This document shows positions 5,807-7,366 of a stretch of 7,366 bases of DNA, one piece after another. The notes beneath the pieces were generated by a model. That model was given only the letters and a program-made list of their open reading frames with translations. It was not told the DNA's origin and did not search any database. The DNA is from Acidobacteriota bacterium. Its GTDB lineage: Bacteria > Acidobacteriota > Terriglobia > Versatilivoradales > Versatilivoraceae. A program made the translations under genes and the position numbers. Location of the stretch: NCBI GenBank assembly GCA_026706225.1, contig JAPOZE010000034.1, positions 1 to 7,366 of the forward strand, read 5' to 3'. How positions within the stretch are numbered: position 1 is the stretch's first letter; each line of letters opens with the position of its first letter.

Positions 5807-7144
5807 ATGAGCAAATTTCTTGCCCCTGCCTGCCTGCTGTCCCTGGCAATCCTGTATGGCCCATTCCCTGCCCCCGCCCAGGAAAACGACAGCCAAGTCC
5901 GGGTCGTGGTGACCGAGGGAGTCAGGGCCCGCGTGGCCGTGGCCGATTTTCAGCAACGGGGCTCTCAGGAGGAACTGGAGCAGCACACCCGCCTCTTCGA
6001 CGACGTGCTGTGGAACGATCTGCGGCGGGCCGGGGTGTTCGAACTGGTGCCCAAGAGCTTCTACCCTCTGCAACTGCCCTCGCAACCCTACGAGGTCAAC
6101 TACGAGGAGTGGACCGCTGAAGACGTGCAGGCCCAGAACCTGGTCTACGGCAATGCCTATATGCAGCGCGGCCAGTTTGTGGTCGAGGCCCGTCTGATCG
6201 ATGTGAACACCAGGGAGTCCATCATCGGAAACCGCTACCGGGTCGATCCGGATGAGGAGGGCGTCCGATCGGTGGCCCACCGCTTCGCCGACGAAATCGT
6301 GCTCCGCATCGGTGGAGGGGTTCGAGGCATCGCTTCCACCCGGATTGCCTTTGTCTCCAACCGCAACGGCCACAAGGAAATTTTCACCATGGACTACGAC
6401 GGCCATGGACAGAAGGCGCTCACCAACCACCGATCCATCAGCCTGACCCCCCGCTGGTCTCTGGACAACTCACGCATCGCCTACACTTCCTACCACCGAG
6501 GCAACCCGGACCTGTATTTTCGTACCGTCTACGATCAACGACTCATACCCTTCTCCCATCGCGGCGGCTTGACCACCACGCCGGCTTTCGCTCCCGACGG
6601 GGAAAGGATCGCCTTCAGCTCCAGCAAGAGCCGCGACCCCGAAATCTACGTTTCCGATCTCCGCGGCCGCCACCTCAGGCGACTGACCCGGGCCCGCGGC
6701 GTGGACATTTCGCCCGTCTGGAACCCCAAGTCCGGCAGGCAGATCGCTTTCGTCTCCGGTCGCAGCGGTTCCCCCCAGATCTGGATCATGGATGAGGACG
6801 GGGCCAACCTGCGCCGGTTGATCAACGAAGGCGGAGAAGCCGTGAGTCCCTCCTGGAGTCCCGACGGCGTGCACATCGCGTTCTCCTGGAGGAGGCGATT
6901 GACGGGGCGATTCGACATCTACCTGCTGGACGTGGTCAGCGGCCGGTTTACCCAGCTCACCCGGGACGGCGCCAACAATGAGCATCCGGTCTGGTCGCCC
7001 GACAGCCGTCACATTGCCTACGAATCCAACCGTTTCGGCAGCCGGCAGATCTTCATCATGCTGGCCGACGGCACGCAGAAAGAGCAACTCACCCGCCAAG
7101 GCCAAAACACCGCTCCCGCCTGGTCCAATTACTTTCAGCGTTGA
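5807..7144 (+). CDS. tolB: Tol-Pal system beta-propeller protein TolB
   Basis: TolB is a soluble periplasmic protein that binds Pal and TolA and helps keep the outer membrane attached. The 445-residue product has a Sec signal peptide (hydrophobic core about 4-18, likely cut after A24 in APA-QEN), an N-terminal TolB domain at about 25-175 (including VAVADFQQRG and YEEWTAEDVQAQNLVYGNAYM) and a C-terminal six-bladed propeller starting near 180. The blade signatures begin at about 215 (PRWSLDNSRIAYTS), 259 (PAFAPDGERIAF), 303 (PVWNPKSGRQIAF), 348 (PSWSPDGVHIAF), 394 (PVWSPDSRHIAY) and 437 (PAWS). I chose the ATG at 5807 because a normal signal peptide begins there. An in-frame GTG at 5777 overlaps the previous stop by four bases and would add ten residues. 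The ribosome binding site at 5807 is weak (ACGGA), so translational coupling is plausible. Confidence 0.95.
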   Translation: MSKFLAPACLLSLAILYGPFPAPAQENDSQVRVVVTEGVRARVAVADFQQRGSQEELEQHTRLFDDVLWNDLRRAGVFELVPKSFYPLQLPSQPYEVNYEEWTAEDVQAQNLVYGNAYMQRGQFVVEARLIDVNTRESIIGNRYRVDPDEEGVRSVAHRFADEIVLRIGGGVRGIASTRIAFVSNRNGHKEIFTMDYDGHGQKALTNHRSISLTPRWSLDNSRIAYTSYHRGNPDLYFRTVYDQRLIPFSHRGGLTTTPAFAPDGERIAFSSSKSRDPEIYVSDLRGRHLRRLTRARGVDISPVWNPKSGRQIAFVSGRSGSPQIWIMDEDGANLRRLINEGGEAVSPSWSPDGVHIAFSWRRRLTGRFDIYLLDVVSGRFTQLTRDGANNEHPVWSPDSRHIAYESNRFGSRQIFIMLADGTQKEQLTRQGQNTAPAWSNYFQR

Positions 7145-7153
7145 TTTTTTTGT

Positions 7154-7181
7154 TTTACACTGGATTTATTTTTTATAGACT
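7154..7181 (+). promoter_or_regulatory. AT-rich promoter-like block before the pal-like gene
   Basis: The 107 bp gap after tolB starts with a strikingly T-rich stretch, unlike the GC-rich surroundings. TTTACA (7154-7159) resembles a -35 box. TAGACT (7176-7181) lies 16 bases later and matches TATAAT at four of six; TATAGA (7174-7179) is a better -10 but only 14 bases away. This may give the lipoprotein gene its own promoter. Confidence 0.4.
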
Positions 7182-7237
7182 AGGGTCCGCTATTAAAGTT
7201 TCGGGATACCTTTACGCTTCCACACCCATTTTCGAAC

Positions 7238-7246
7238 GGAGGAAGG
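7238..7246 (+). promoter_or_regulatory. Strong Shine-Dalgarno of the pal-like gene
   Basis: GGAGGAAGG, with the last G five bases before the ATG at 7252. It is the strongest ribosome binding site in the window, which fits an abundant lipoprotein such as Pal. Confidence 0.75.
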
Positions 7247-7251
7247 AAATC

Positions 7252-7366
7252 ATGAAAAACAGGAAGTTCTTGAACCTGGCTGCCCTGTGCCTGTTCGCGC
7301 TCCTCATTGCCATCTCGGGCGGCTGTAAGAAGAAGGTGCCGGTCGCGCCTCCGGAAGAGCCTCCGC
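7252..7366 (+). CDS. pal: Lipoprotein precursor, probably Pal, N-terminal part
   Basis: The first 38 codons of a gene cut by the right edge. The product starts MKNRKFLNLAALCLFALLIA, a positively charged n-region and hydrophobic core, followed by ISGGCKKKVPVAPPEEPP. C25 is the likely lipidated cysteine; the lipobox is SGGC, with Ser where Leu is more usual. The lysines and the start of a Pro/Glu-rich linker fit a Pal protein tethered to the outer membrane. The OmpA-like peptidoglycan-binding domain that would prove this lies outside the window. Position right after tolB, as in most tol clusters, is the main reason for the name. Another outer-membrane lipoprotein is possible. Confidence 0.75.
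   Translation, partial: MKNRKFLNLAALCLFALLIAISGGCKKKVPVAPPEEPP

Noticed and set aside
5606..6430. 274-codon open frame on the minus strand
   Set aside because: It is antisense to the TolA/TonB-like gene end and tolB, both well supported; no recognisable motif.
7142..7156. Intrinsic terminator at the T-run after tolB
   Set aside because: The T-run is present but I find no GC-rich stem immediately before it, so it is better read as part of an AT-rich promoter-like block.
1..7366. CRISPR array, insertion sequence, tRNA or defence system
   Set aside because: No regularly spaced repeats, transposase motifs, tRNA-like cloverleaf or nuclease/defence operon were seen. Genes are housekeeping with uniform composition except for the tolB-pal gap.

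Overview
This window looks like ordinary chromosomal DNA from a GC-rich, Gram-negative (diderm) bacterium. A complete Tol set heading into a Pal-like lipoprotein gene shows an outer membrane. The TolR signature, the short TonB-type protein in the TolA position, and a Pal-like lipoprotein that starts CKKK and then becomes proline-rich remind me most of Acidobacteriota. That assignment rests on remembered family resemblance, not a search. I see no mobile element, CRISPR array, tRNA or rRNA.

Layout: two divergent gene groups share a control region of about 300 bp (3469-3769). On the minus strand, reading leftward, are recN (double-strand-break repair ATPase), miaB (tRNA methylthiolation) and the start of a bifunctional-nuclease (DUF151) family gene cut by the window edge. 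On the plus strand, reading rightward, are tolQ, tolR, a TolA/TonB-like gene, tolB, and the first 38 codons of a pal-like lipoprotein gene cut by the right edge.

The plus-strand genes form one machine. TolQ and TolR are the proton-driven inner-membrane motor. The TonB-like protein carries that energy across the periplasm. TolB and the Pal-like lipoprotein are the periplasmic and outer-membrane partners that keep the envelope together, especially during division. The minus-strand genes are housekeeping genes without a shared pathway, probably co-transcribed but with a 144 bp gap between recN and miaB.

I did not find an undescribed system. The points most worth a second look are modest: the unusual TolA substitute with a very basic segment, an AT-rich promoter-like block just before the pal-like gene, two DNA dyads upstream of miaB, and small hairpins in the tolQ-tolR and tolR-tolA gaps.
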